A stretch of DNA of 64,000 nucleotides from Arthrobacter sp. EPSL27. GTDB lineage: Bacteria > Actinomycetota > Actinomycetes > Actinomycetales > Micrococcaceae. The notes below the pieces were generated by a model. That model had not been told where the DNA came from. It saw only the letters and a list, made by a program, of their open reading frames with translations, and searched no databases. The DNA lies in the NCBI RefSeq assembly GCF_001512305.1, contig NZ_LNUT01000006.1, positions 1 to 64,000 on the forward strand. Reading direction: 5' to 3'. Numbering within the stretch: position 1 is the stretch's first letter; each line of letters begins with the position of its first letter. A program made the position numbers and the translations under genes. Shown here in pieces: positions 23,399 to 31,549 of the stretch.

Positions 23399-24517
23399 AT
23401 GAAGATCGAAGCGGAGTGGATGCGCGGAGGCACCAGCAAATGCTGGGTCTTCGAAACAGGGCAGCTGGATGAGACCGGGACCAGCCCGGACGTGCTGCTG
23501 CCCCGGCTGTTCGGCAGCCCCGACCACCGGCAGATCGACGGCGTGGGCGGCGCCACCTCCACCACCAGCAAGGCGATGATCCTGCACCGCCCCGCCGACG
23601 CCGGCGTCGACGTGGAATTCACCTTCGCCCAGGTGGGCATCGAGGAAGCCGCCGTGGACTGGGGCAGCAACTGCGGCAACTGCTCCGCCGTCGTCGGCCT
23701 GTACGCGATTGAAAAGGGCTGGGTGGTCCCCGACGGCGACGTCACCCGGATCGTCACCCGCAACACCAACACCGGCCAGATCATCATCCAGCGGGTGGCG
23801 ACGCCGGCCGGCGCCCTGCCGATCGTCCCGCAGGCCCAGATGCCCGGCGTCCCGTTCCCCGGCTACCGGGTGGGCCTCGGCTTCCTGGACCCGGCCGGCA
23901 AGACCACCGGCAGGCTGCTTCCCACCGGCTCCGCCACGGACACCATCGTCGCCGGCGGCACCCGCTGGACCGTGTCCATGGTCGACGCCGGAGCACCGGT
24001 CGTGATGCTGCGCGCGGAGGACCTGGGCCTGGACCCGGAGCGCCACGGCAGCTGGACCGCCGGGCTGGAACTGCAGCTGGATACCCTGGAACACATCCGG
24101 CGGCAGGCCGCCGTGCGGATGGGGCTCGCGGCGACGCCTGCTGAGGCCGCCCGCGCCGTTCCCAAGGTCGCGGTGGTTGCCGCCCCGGCCGGGTCCGACG
24201 CGGAGTCCGACGTCGCCGTCGTCATGCTTTCGATGGGCAAGCCGCACCCGGCCCTGGCCATCACCGGCAGCATCGCCCTGACCCTCGCCGCCCGCACCCC
24301 GGGCACGCTGCTGGGCGACATCACCGGCGGCACCGCCGGCCCCACGCTGCGGCTGCGCACCCCGGCCGGGGTGATTGAAACCTGGAGCGAGGAACGCGAC
24401 GGGCAGCTGCTGGTCGGCGTCGACCGCACCGCCCGCACCATTGCCACCACCACCATCCACCTTCCCGAGGCCCTCGGCACCGCCGTCGACGCCTCTTTTG
24501 CCGGCGCTACTCGATGA
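23399..24517 (+). CDS. PrpF family isomerase
   Basis: A 372-residue protein of the PrpF/AcnD-accessory family, which shares the diaminopimelate-epimerase fold and moves a double bond or proton in aconitate-like acids. It opens with the family signature WMRGGTSK (residues 6-13) and has GVGGATSTTSKAMIL, GSNCGNCSAVVGLYAIEKGW, and the late MGKPHPALAITGSIALT. The start at 23399 (AAGGA seven bases ahead) removes an unsupported 39-residue extension. It is not next to prpC, prpD or acnD, so a role in the methylcitrate cycle is unlikely. With a MatC-like transporter behind it and a LysR in front, it probably isomerises an imported unsaturated carboxylate (for example aconitate or oxalomesaconate). Confidence 0.85.
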   Translation: MKIEAEWMRGGTSKCWVFETGQLDETGTSPDVLLPRLFGSPDHRQIDGVGGATSTTSKAMILHRPADAGVDVEFTFAQVGIEEAAVDWGSNCGNCSAVVGLYAIEKGWVVPDGDVTRIVTRNTNTGQIIIQRVATPAGALPIVPQAQMPGVPFPGYRVGLGFLDPAGKTTGRLLPTGSATDTIVAGGTRWTVSMVDAGAPVVMLRAEDLGLDPERHGSWTAGLELQLDTLEHIRRQAAVRMGLAATPAEAARAVPKVAVVAAPAGSDAESDVAVVMLSMGKPHPALAITGSIALTLAARTPGTLLGDITGGTAGPTLRLRTPAGVIETWSEERDGQLLVGVDRTARTIATTTIHLPEALGTAVDASFAGATR

Positions 24518-24529
24518 GGAGACAGCATC

Positions 24530-26005
24530 ATGACTAACATCGCAGAAAAGACTGCAGAAAAGACCGAAGAAATGGCACCGCAACAGACAGCGCCCGGCGA
24601 GACCCGGGCGGAGCGCTCCGGGCGTCCCGACCGCCGTCGCCGTATCCTGCTGGTGACGGTGGCCGCGATCACGATGCTGGGGCTGATGGTCCTCCTGTTC
24701 GGAGGTGCCCTGTTCAACCCCGCGGCCGCCTCTGAATCGGAGCCGACCATGACCGCCACCCAGATCATCCCGCTTGTCATCCTTGTGGTGATGTTCGTCG
24801 TCGCCACCAAATGGCCGCTGAACATCGGCGTCATGGGGCTGGTGGCGTCCTTCGGCGTCGGCTACTTCATCCTTGGCATGACCGACAAGGAAATCCTGGC
24901 GGACTTCCCGGCCAGCATCGTCCTGACCATCATCGGCGTGACCTACTTCTTCAGCATGGCCCAGCGGAACGGGTCCATCGACATCATCGTCCAGACCTGC
25001 GTGCGGCTGGTCCGCGGCAAGACCATGCTGCTCCCCTGGGTGTTCTTCCTCCTGGCCGCGGCGCTGACGGCGCTGGGCACCTTCTCCCCCGCCGCAGTGG
25101 CGCTGCTGGCCCCGGCGGCCCTGGGCCTGGCGTACGAATCCCGCATCCACCCGGTCCTGATGGGCGCCTTCGTGATCAACGGCGCCCACGCCGGCGGTTT
25201 CTCCCCGCTGTCCGTCGCCGGCGTCCTGGTGCACGACATCGCCCTGAAGAACGGCTTCCCCATCTCGCAGGGCTCGCTGTTCCTGGCCAGCTTCGCCCTG
25301 AACTTCATCCTCTCCGCCCTGACCATCGTGGTGTTCGGCCTGCTGGGCAAGCTGCGGGACAAGCACAGCAACCAGTACGCCGGCCTGGAGACGCCGCGCA
25401 CCGGCCGCCCCACCGGCCAGCAGGTCTTCACCCTGCTCCTGATCGCCGCGATCCTGGTGTGCACGCTAGGCTTCCACATGCCGATCGGCTTCGTGGCCCT
25501 CACCGCCGGCCTGCTCCTGGCGTTCGTCAACATCAAGGAACACAAGACCTTCATCGGGGGCGTGTCCTGGTCCACCGTGCTACTGGTGGCCGGCATGATC
25601 ACCTACGTCTCCCTGCTCCAGCACGTGGGCGTCATCGACACCCTCGCCGAGATGGCCCTGGCACTGGGCGCTCCCCTGCTGATCGCCCTGGTGCTCTGCT
25701 ACGTGATCGGCGTCGGCTCCGCCTTCGCATCCTCGACGGCGCTGCTCACCGCGTTCATCCCGATGGCCGGCCCGCTGCTGGCCACCAGCTCACTCAGCGC
25801 CTCCGGCACCGTGGCGGCCCTGGCCATCGCGGCCACCGTGGTGGACGTCTCCCCCTTCTCCACCGACGGCGCCCTGGTGGTGGCCAACGCCCGCGACAAC
25901 GACCGCCAGCGCGTCTACCGCCAGCTCATGATGTACGCCGGCGGCGTGGTCCTGGTGGCCCCCGCCCTGGCCTGGGCGCTGCTGGTGCCGACCGGGGTTA
26001 TGTAG
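24530..26005 (+). CDS. MatC/SLC13-like di- or tricarboxylate transporter
   Basis: A 491-residue membrane protein with about twelve segments after a charged N-terminal tail of ~55 residues (KTEEMAPQQTAPGETRAERS). Motifs such as GTFSPAAVALLAPAALGLAY, NGAHAGGFSPLSVAGVLVHD and VVDVSPFSTDGALVVANA are typical of the MatC-like branch of the ion transporter superfamily, with paired helix-turn motifs rich in Ser/Pro. It should import a dicarboxylate or tricarboxylate. It starts 12 bases after the PrpF-like stop behind GAGGAGACAG, so they form one operon, and a terminator closes it. Confidence 0.87.
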   Translation: MTNIAEKTAEKTEEMAPQQTAPGETRAERSGRPDRRRRILLVTVAAITMLGLMVLLFGGALFNPAAASESEPTMTATQIIPLVILVVMFVVATKWPLNIGVMGLVASFGVGYFILGMTDKEILADFPASIVLTIIGVTYFFSMAQRNGSIDIIVQTCVRLVRGKTMLLPWVFFLLAAALTALGTFSPAAVALLAPAALGLAYESRIHPVLMGAFVINGAHAGGFSPLSVAGVLVHDIALKNGFPISQGSLFLASFALNFILSALTIVVFGLLGKLRDKHSNQYAGLETPRTGRPTGQQVFTLLLIAAILVCTLGFHMPIGFVALTAGLLLAFVNIKEHKTFIGGVSWSTVLLVAGMITYVSLLQHVGVIDTLAEMALALGAPLLIALVLCYVIGVGSAFASSTALLTAFIPMAGPLLATSSLSASGTVAALAIAATVVDVSPFSTDGALVVANARDNDRQRVYRQLMMYAGGVVLVAPALAWALLVPTGVM

Positions 26006-26023
26006 GCGGGCTCTAAACACGCC

Positions 26024-26059
26024 AAAGGCAGGCCGGCTTTCACACCCGGCCTGCCTTTT
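26024..26059 (+). terminator. Rho-independent terminator after the MatC-like transporter
   Basis: A perfect 13-bp stem (26024-26036 with 26046-26058/9) with a nine-base loop; its right arm ends in TTTT. It closes the LysR-controlled operon and marks the left side of the lower-GC island. Confidence 0.9.
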
Positions 26060-26315
26060 GCCGACGACGGCGTCGTCGCCGTTGCACGGGTGGCGGCATG
26101 GCCCATCGGCCCGCAGAAACCGCTCGCCACGGCCAGGGCCGCGGCGATGTAGCCGGCCTTGCCCACGTGCGCGGAATGCCCTTCGGAGCTGTTGTGGAGC
26201 CGCACCTAGACCAGCAGCAGGAACGCACTGACAGGCGGGTGGTGGCTGGCGAATTTCCGCCGCATCTCCAGCGTGGACCCGTTCCGACCCGGGACCGTGG
26301 CAAGATGACACCATT
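26060..26315. other. Gap without a supported gene
   Basis: About 250 bases. On the minus strand a hydrophobic stretch (GYIAAALAVASGFCGPMGHA) can be read near 26100-26170 without a start signal or family match. It may be a remnant of a membrane protein. Nothing else is seen. Confidence 0.3.
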
Positions 26316-26966
26316 ATGGACAGGCAGTTGCGGCGCGCTCCCGACGCAGAATGGGTGTTGATGTACCGGCTTGGGCTGAGTCGGAAACGCATAGCCGACT
26401 TGGTGCGCGTTCATCCTGCTGTCGTCGGGTATCACCTGGTCATCGCACGCCGCCAGAACCCGGAACTCGAGGCAGCACATCTGGCCTCCTTGAGTACCCA
26501 GAGCCGCCCCTCTCCTGCGAGCATCGCCCGAATGGAAGAGATCATTGAATGGGTTAGGGCGAAGGGCCGACTACCACGTGACCGCTCCGAGGACAAGGGT
26601 GAACGGTCGATGGCCCGGTGGCTCTCTGATCGTCGGAGCGAAGCAGCCGAGGGTGCCTTGGAGCCAGCGTACCGTGACGGTCTGGCTCAGGTGCCAGGGT
26701 GGCTGGGAAACCGCAGAGAAGCCCAGGACGAGGCCAGGTGGAATGACCGTTTGGCCCAGCTCGTCGTCTACCGGGGGGAAGGCAACGACTGGCCCCGCCA
26801 CCGCAAGACCGACTCGGACCGTGAACACACCCTCGGTGTATGGATCCACACCCAGCGATACAAACGGCGCCGCGGCGACCTCGACCCTGCGAAGGTCGAA
26901 CTCTTGGACGCCGCCGTTCCCGGATGGCAGGCCGGGAGGACCCGGGGCCGCCCTCCCAGCCGATGA
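26316..26966 (+). CDS. Helicase-associated domain protein
   Basis: A 216-residue protein. The N-terminus has a helix-turn-helix-like stretch (YRLGLSRKRIADLVRVHPAVVGYHL). It is followed by repeats of the short helicase-associated domain, a basic three-helix module with conserved Trp and Gly-x-x-Pro: 'WVRAKGRLPRDRSEDKGERS...LSDRR' and 'VVYRGEGNDWPRHRKTDSDREHTLGVWIHTQRYKRRRGDLDPAKVELLDAAVPGW'-type text, here broken into two units (about 75-130 and 145-205). Such stand-alone proteins are frequent in Arthrobacter accessory DNA and are presumed nucleic-acid binding. It sits at the left flank of the restriction-like island on the opposite strand. GC falls noticeably from here rightward. Confidence 0.75.
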   Translation: MDRQLRRAPDAEWVLMYRLGLSRKRIADLVRVHPAVVGYHLVIARRQNPELEAAHLASLSTQSRPSPASIARMEEIIEWVRAKGRLPRDRSEDKGERSMARWLSDRRSEAAEGALEPAYRDGLAQVPGWLGNRREAQDEARWNDRLAQLVVYRGEGNDWPRHRKTDSDREHTLGVWIHTQRYKRRRGDLDPAKVELLDAAVPGWQAGRTRGRPPSR

Positions 26967-27199
26967 CCCGTCGACGCGCCTCCCAAACGTGCCACCGGGA
27001 AGGACCCACGCCGGTAGTACCCTTGACTTGTTCTCCTAGTGATCTACGGCGCCGTCTTGGACCATCGCTGACAATCACCCAGCGCCGCGCGGGCCTGCGT
27101 TGCGGCTGGCGAGGCGAGAAGTTGGAACGGGTCACATCCCCGGCCGCCGCCGATCTCATACACGGTAGGGACAACGCTCCCCACACGAACTTGCCGAGG

Positions 27200-27308
27200 A
27201 TGCCGGCAGGGTCGAATACGCCATCCACGACGAGTGGAAAGCAGATATTGGCCGCGCCGTCGGCATTACCCGGCAGTCCGCACAGGAACGCTGGGCAGCC
27301 AAGCTCTG
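27200..27308 (+). pseudogene. C-terminal remnant of a helix-turn-helix protein
   Basis: The frame ending TGA at 27308 reads EYAIHDEWKADIGRAVGITR then QSAQERWAAKL, a helix-turn-helix text common at the end of small actinobacterial hypothetical regulators. No start or N-terminal part exists in this frame. It appears to be the tail of a truncated gene inside an otherwise geneless 490-base stretch (26967-27455). Confidence 0.45.
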
Positions 27309-27455
27309 AACCTAAGCTCAACCCCACAGTGGGTGGCCCTAGTACAAGCTGTCATACCGGTCCGGAATCAAACTGCCATAGCCAGACCACGGGCGACGGT
27401 CAAGCCAGGCTCAGGAAAGCGCCGAGTTAGCTGTTTGCGTTGTCTGTTCTGGTGC

Positions 27456-30400
27456 CTATGGAACCTCGATTGTAAGTGCGTCAGGGCGGTCAGGAGCTCG
27501 TACGCTGAAACCTGCCTTTCCCTTCGGTGCAGCGGCGTGGGGAAGGGCCCACGAGAAGAGCGTCGCTATGTCCGCCGGATCGACTACGTCGGCAGGCAGA
27601 GATGTGGGTTCCGAGAATGCGGCTCCTCCGCTCCACTGATCGGCGGCGAGGGTAAGTATGATGGTCCCCGTTGTGCGGGAAGAGGGATCGTTCGGCTCCT
27701 TCTCCTTTGTGAATTGGTCTTCAAGGGGTTGTCGTGTCCATCGGGACGATCCAGAAAAGTCTCCGCGTTCTCGTCTGTTTCGTTCAATGATAGGGAACCG
27801 GGTGGCTCCCATCTCATCGAGATCAATCATCCTGATGACCGGATCTCTTGAAGGAATTGGCATGACAACTTTGAAGTCTGTGATGGTTCCCTTGCTGATC
27901 GCTTCTTTGACGAATTGAATGTCCGCGTCTGCAAGACCTGGTTTGCTCCACTCAAATAGAGATAGTGCGTCGATAACGACCTGTGCCGGCACAAGACCTG
28001 TTTGGGCTTCGTAGGAAGAGCGTTTCTTGGTGGCCGTTGTGTACTGGAACGTTTCCAAGTCGGTGAGGCGCTTGAGCACGGGCGCCATTGCCGTCAGATT
28101 TTCGCGGTTCTTGCTTTGATTCGGTTCCCGGGGAGGTAGATAGAAGAAGTCCTTGAAGCGGTCACCCTTGGCGTATTGGACGATCTGGGCGTTGTACATG
28201 CGACTGCGTGCGGTTGGTCTAAGCCAAGGCAAGCTCTGTGATACGAGCGGCGGAATATCGATGGGGCGTACCTGCGGCTGTCCGTTTTCATCCAGTTCAG
28301 CGAACTGTTCGAGCTGATCGCGAAACTCTTCCTCGTCGGCGATCATCGATTCAAAGGCTTCATAAAGATCGTATGGCTTAGGGTTCCTGGCCGATGCCGG
28401 AACATTTCGTCCGATGTATAGCCGCACCAGATCCCGGTAGCCAGGTCGGTACCCGAACCAGCGGCCCATCTGCATCAGGGTGTCCGCTGCTAGTGCCCTT
28501 CGTGAGTACCAGGTCACTGTAAGGCCTTCAATGGTGTAGCCACGGGAGAGCTTTGCCCCGCCTACAAGCATTTTCCACACGGGACCCTTCTGGAAGTCGG
28601 CCCCAGCCTGGGTGTATTCGCTGTCTTTGTCACCGTTTACGACTGCGATTGGGCGGATGCCGTCCTCGACACGTTTCACGACTTCGGGTAGGTATACCGC
28701 GACGTCATCGAAGGAAGAAGGGATCGGGTGGGTCCGTGGATCGGGAAGTTCAGAGTCGGTCCTCTGCGTCAGCTCTTGCATGACCACGGAGAAGTCGTCG
28801 GCCCACAGTTCTGCCATGCGATCGTAACCGTCGAAGCCCAGATAATCTGACCGCTTCCATAGCTTGTGGATTTCGTCCGCGAGAGCATTGTGCTCGACTT
28901 GCCTGACGGATTCATGGAAGAGCATCGTATGGTGCTTGAAGTCGCCCTTGCTGCCTCTGGCTTGGCGCCACAGCTTGATCGCTCCGGAGAGAACAAAGGA
29001 ATCCATGGCTCTTTGCATCTCACGCTGCCTGAGCTCAAGAGTGTTGGGAGTTGAGGAAATGTTCCTTACATAGGCTGCCTGGTTACTCGTTGCAGCCGTC
29101 TTGGTCTCGTCCGGCGCAAGGAGAAGATGACGATCGTGGAACGAGCGCCCTCCCATGTAGGCATCGGGCGGAGTCAGGCTGAAAATGAAGTCCTTGGGGT
29201 AGATGTCATCGACGTCGGAGGCGTCAATGAAGACGTTAGCGAACGGAGTCGCCGTGTATCCCACATACTGGGCGCGTGGCAAGATCCCTAAGAGTTCGGA
29301 CAAGAGTTTGTTGATCGCTGTCCGCTCGCGCGTCTGCTTATTTTCTTCGTCCTGTTCTTCTTTGGTGAGCTTCACAGGGGGTTTCTTGGTGTTTATTCCG
29401 GCCTGATCTGCCTCATCGTCGACAATCAGCGCGGGATAGTCCTGGGTATTGCCCCGAATCTGTTTGAGGTCTTTGATGAGCTTGCGTAGGACTGCTGCAT
29501 TCTTCTTAATCACAACAAGCCGGACAGGGGTATCCCACAGGTTGTCCGGGTGGTAAATCTTCTGTTGGTTACGTATGTTCGATTTGTAGTCGAGAGTACT
29601 GAGCCCGGCTCTGAGTGACCTATAGTCGTCGGTGCTTTTCGTAAGGCGGATAATATGGGGGACCCCCGGAACGCTCTCCGGGTCGTAGCCGAACTTTACG
29701 AACTTGTCGCCTGCTAACCAGTCTGCATCCTGGTTCGCTATGTAGTCGATGTTTTCTCGGGCAAGAGCTTCGTCTGAAAGGTCAATTCCACCGACAATGT
29801 TTTCGAAGCCAACGAGTTCCTTGTCGAGGCGCCGTTGGGTCTGGCTTCGAAGAAGCTCAAGGGTTCCGGTCAATACGATGATGAGCCGGTAGCCTGCATC
29901 GATCGCTTTGGCCACGGTGCCGGTAAAGTTGGCCGTCTTCCCACTTTGGACATGCCCTACGACAAGACCTTTGGTCTGATAGGTTTCGTCCCACGTGGGG
30001 TCTGCGAACCGGCTAACGATTTCTGTGGTTGATTCGTCCAACGCCACTATTGCATCAGGATCGAAGCCGCGGCGTTTGAGTATCCCTTGGTAGACGTCCC
30101 AGTAGTGGCTGCGCGTCCGCCTCTCCGATGAGTACCACGGCCATCGGCCGTCGTCCGTGAGGTTCGCGACGATCGTGCCGGCTTTGATAATCGGATAGAA
30201 AGAGTTGATGGCGGCAAATTCGTGCTCCGAAAAGCCTAGTTTCCCGAGCACGTAGGCGCGTCGTTCCGGGCCTTTCGGATGGGTAGCGTGTCTGGGCGCC
30301 TCGCTGAGCCACTGTGCATCTGTCGTCTGGTCCCATCTGGACAATGCCAAACGGAATTCGACCTGGGCGGGATCGTTCGGATCCCCTTCCCGAGTCAGGA

Positions 30401-30548
30401 GATCGGTCAGCTCCGAAGGTGCGATCGTCTCGACGCCGTCTTCCTCGAGGGAGAAGTTGACACGGTTGAGGAGTAACTTCGGGCCCTTCTCGGCAATCAT
30501 CGCGATGGCACTCGTGATTGCGTCGTTTCTGGTTTCTGTAATGGGCAT
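27456..30548 (-). CDS. Z1-domain helicase-like ATPase of a restriction-like system
   Basis: A 1030-residue protein with superfamily-II-type motifs: Walker A GHVQSGKT (residues 198-205), Walker B DDEAD (377-381), motif-III-like GYTATPFAN (430-438) and an arginine-finger motif MQMGRWFGYRPGY near 690. The Z1 domain covers about residues 440-700. Z1 proteins occur next to MutL/MORC-type ATPases and PD-(D/E)XK nucleases in restriction-like clusters, where they are thought to move DNA or couple ATP use to cleavage. The ATG overlaps the stop of the DUF4420 gene by one base, so it is the last gene of the defence operon. GC and codon use are lower than in the flanking core genes. Confidence 0.9.
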   Translation of the reverse strand: MPITETRNDAITSAIAMIAEKGPKLLLNRVNFSLEEDGVETIAPSELTDLLTREGDPNDPAQVEFRLALSRWDQTTDAQWLSEAPRHATHPKGPERRAYVLGKLGFSEHEFAAINSFYPIIKAGTIVANLTDDGRWPWYSSERRTRSHYWDVYQGILKRRGFDPDAIVALDESTTEIVSRFADPTWDETYQTKGLVVGHVQSGKTANFTGTVAKAIDAGYRLIIVLTGTLELLRSQTQRRLDKELVGFENIVGGIDLSDEALARENIDYIANQDADWLAGDKFVKFGYDPESVPGVPHIIRLTKSTDDYRSLRAGLSTLDYKSNIRNQQKIYHPDNLWDTPVRLVVIKKNAAVLRKLIKDLKQIRGNTQDYPALIVDDEADQAGINTKKPPVKLTKEEQDEENKQTRERTAINKLLSELLGILPRAQYVGYTATPFANVFIDASDVDDIYPKDFIFSLTPPDAYMGGRSFHDRHLLLAPDETKTAATSNQAAYVRNISSTPNTLELRQREMQRAMDSFVLSGAIKLWRQARGSKGDFKHHTMLFHESVRQVEHNALADEIHKLWKRSDYLGFDGYDRMAELWADDFSVVMQELTQRTDSELPDPRTHPIPSSFDDVAVYLPEVVKRVEDGIRPIAVVNGDKDSEYTQAGADFQKGPVWKMLVGGAKLSRGYTIEGLTVTWYSRRALAADTLMQMGRWFGYRPGYRDLVRLYIGRNVPASARNPKPYDLYEAFESMIADEEEFRDQLEQFAELDENGQPQVRPIDIPPLVSQSLPWLRPTARSRMYNAQIVQYAKGDRFKDFFYLPPREPNQSKNRENLTAMAPVLKRLTDLETFQYTTATKKRSSYEAQTGLVPAQVVIDALSLFEWSKPGLADADIQFVKEAISKGTITDFKVVMPIPSRDPVIRMIDLDEMGATRFPIIERNRRERGDFSGSSRWTRQPLEDQFTKEKEPNDPSSRTTGTIILTLAADQWSGGAAFSEPTSLPADVVDPADIATLFSWALPHAAAPKGKAGFSVRAPDRPDALTIEVP

Positions 30549-31546
30549 CAGGACCTCCGAAGTCGCGAATTCGCGTAGGACGCAAACCCGTTCAGTGCGT
30601 CTGGGACCGGAGCCGGCTGTAGGTGTGAGACATCGGCCCGATAAGAAATTTCTGATAGATGCTCGTAGTTGGGGATCGTCTGCTGTAGAACAGAATTCTG
30701 CAGCGAGGGGAAGTGTTCATCTACGGGATAAAAAGCTGGGCGGGAACGGAGTACGTACCTGGTGCGGTATGACTCCACGTCGGCCGACCTCCATCCGAGT
30801 CTGGCCAGGTATTCATTGAATGGCAGCGTATGCGGGCCAAGGAGGTCTTGAATTTTGTATACCAGCCCCGCCAGGCTGAATGCATTATCTGCAACGCCGG
30901 CCGCAGTGAGCTGAATGGAGAGAAACAAGAGAGAACGGTTCTCGGAAGGTTCAAGCTGGGTGGCTGATCCAATACGGTGTGTTCGTCGTTCCGATTTCGT
31001 CGTCTTGACTTCCAGGTCGAAGGTGTCGAACGAGAAATCGTGTTGTTCCGATTGCGGCCCCAGCCACGATGTTATGGCCGAGACCGGGTCGACACTGCAG
31101 AGATACGTCAGCAGCAGCAGCTCTCCTAAGAGTCCGGTCTGCTTCTCGGAGCTCAGTAGCCTGCGGCTTTGGATGAGCAACTCGTATTCTTTGAGGCTGA
31201 GGGAGATTGCACTGGAAAAGAAGTGGCCCTGCTGCAGTTCCTCAACGATCTTGGCTATGAACGAGTACGCAGCGTAGTGCATTCCACCGGCGGCGAGCCT
31301 CAGTACGAAGCAGTCCTGATCCGGGTCGGTCGCGTAGTCAACTTCAATGTTCTCGAACGGACTGAGATCGGGGTTCGAACCGTCACTCGGAACGCGGAGT
31401 TCCAAGCTTTCGGTCGCGGGTTCGATGTGAAGCTCGCATCGAGGAGCTTGCGAAAGCAGATGCACAACAGTATTTGGTGACCTGAAATACCGTTCTATGG
31501 TTTCGGGTTCAAGTCTACGAACCTCGCCGGATGAATCTGGGGCCAT
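30548..31546 (-). CDS. PD-(D/E)XK motif nuclease (DUF4420 family)
   Basis: A 332-residue protein of the DUF4420 type, a branch of the PD-(D/E)XK nuclease superfamily. The core is Glu142 in TGLLGELLLL, Asp174 in FSFDTF and the E-V-K triad at 179-181 (FDLEVKTTKS), separated as expected for the fold. It is the best candidate for the DNA-cutting subunit. It starts four bases past the MutL-like gene's stop and its own stop overlaps the Z1 start, so all three are translated as a chain. Confidence 0.88.
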   Translation of the reverse strand: MAPDSSGEVRRLEPETIERYFRSPNTVVHLLSQAPRCELHIEPATESLELRVPSDGSNPDLSPFENIEVDYATDPDQDCFVLRLAAGGMHYAAYSFIAKIVEELQQGHFFSSAISLSLKEYELLIQSRRLLSSEKQTGLLGELLLLTYLCSVDPVSAITSWLGPQSEQHDFSFDTFDLEVKTTKSERRTHRIGSATQLEPSENRSLLFLSIQLTAAGVADNAFSLAGLVYKIQDLLGPHTLPFNEYLARLGWRSADVESYRTRYVLRSRPAFYPVDEHFPSLQNSVLQQTIPNYEHLSEISYRADVSHLQPAPVPDALNGFASYANSRLRRS

Positions 31547-31549
31547 ATG

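Noticed and set aside
20601..25366. Very long minus-strand frames across the dehydrogenase, PrpF and transporter genes (up to 701 residues)
   Set aside because: They mirror the codon periodicity of the plus-strand genes, which have clear families. High-GC shadow frames.
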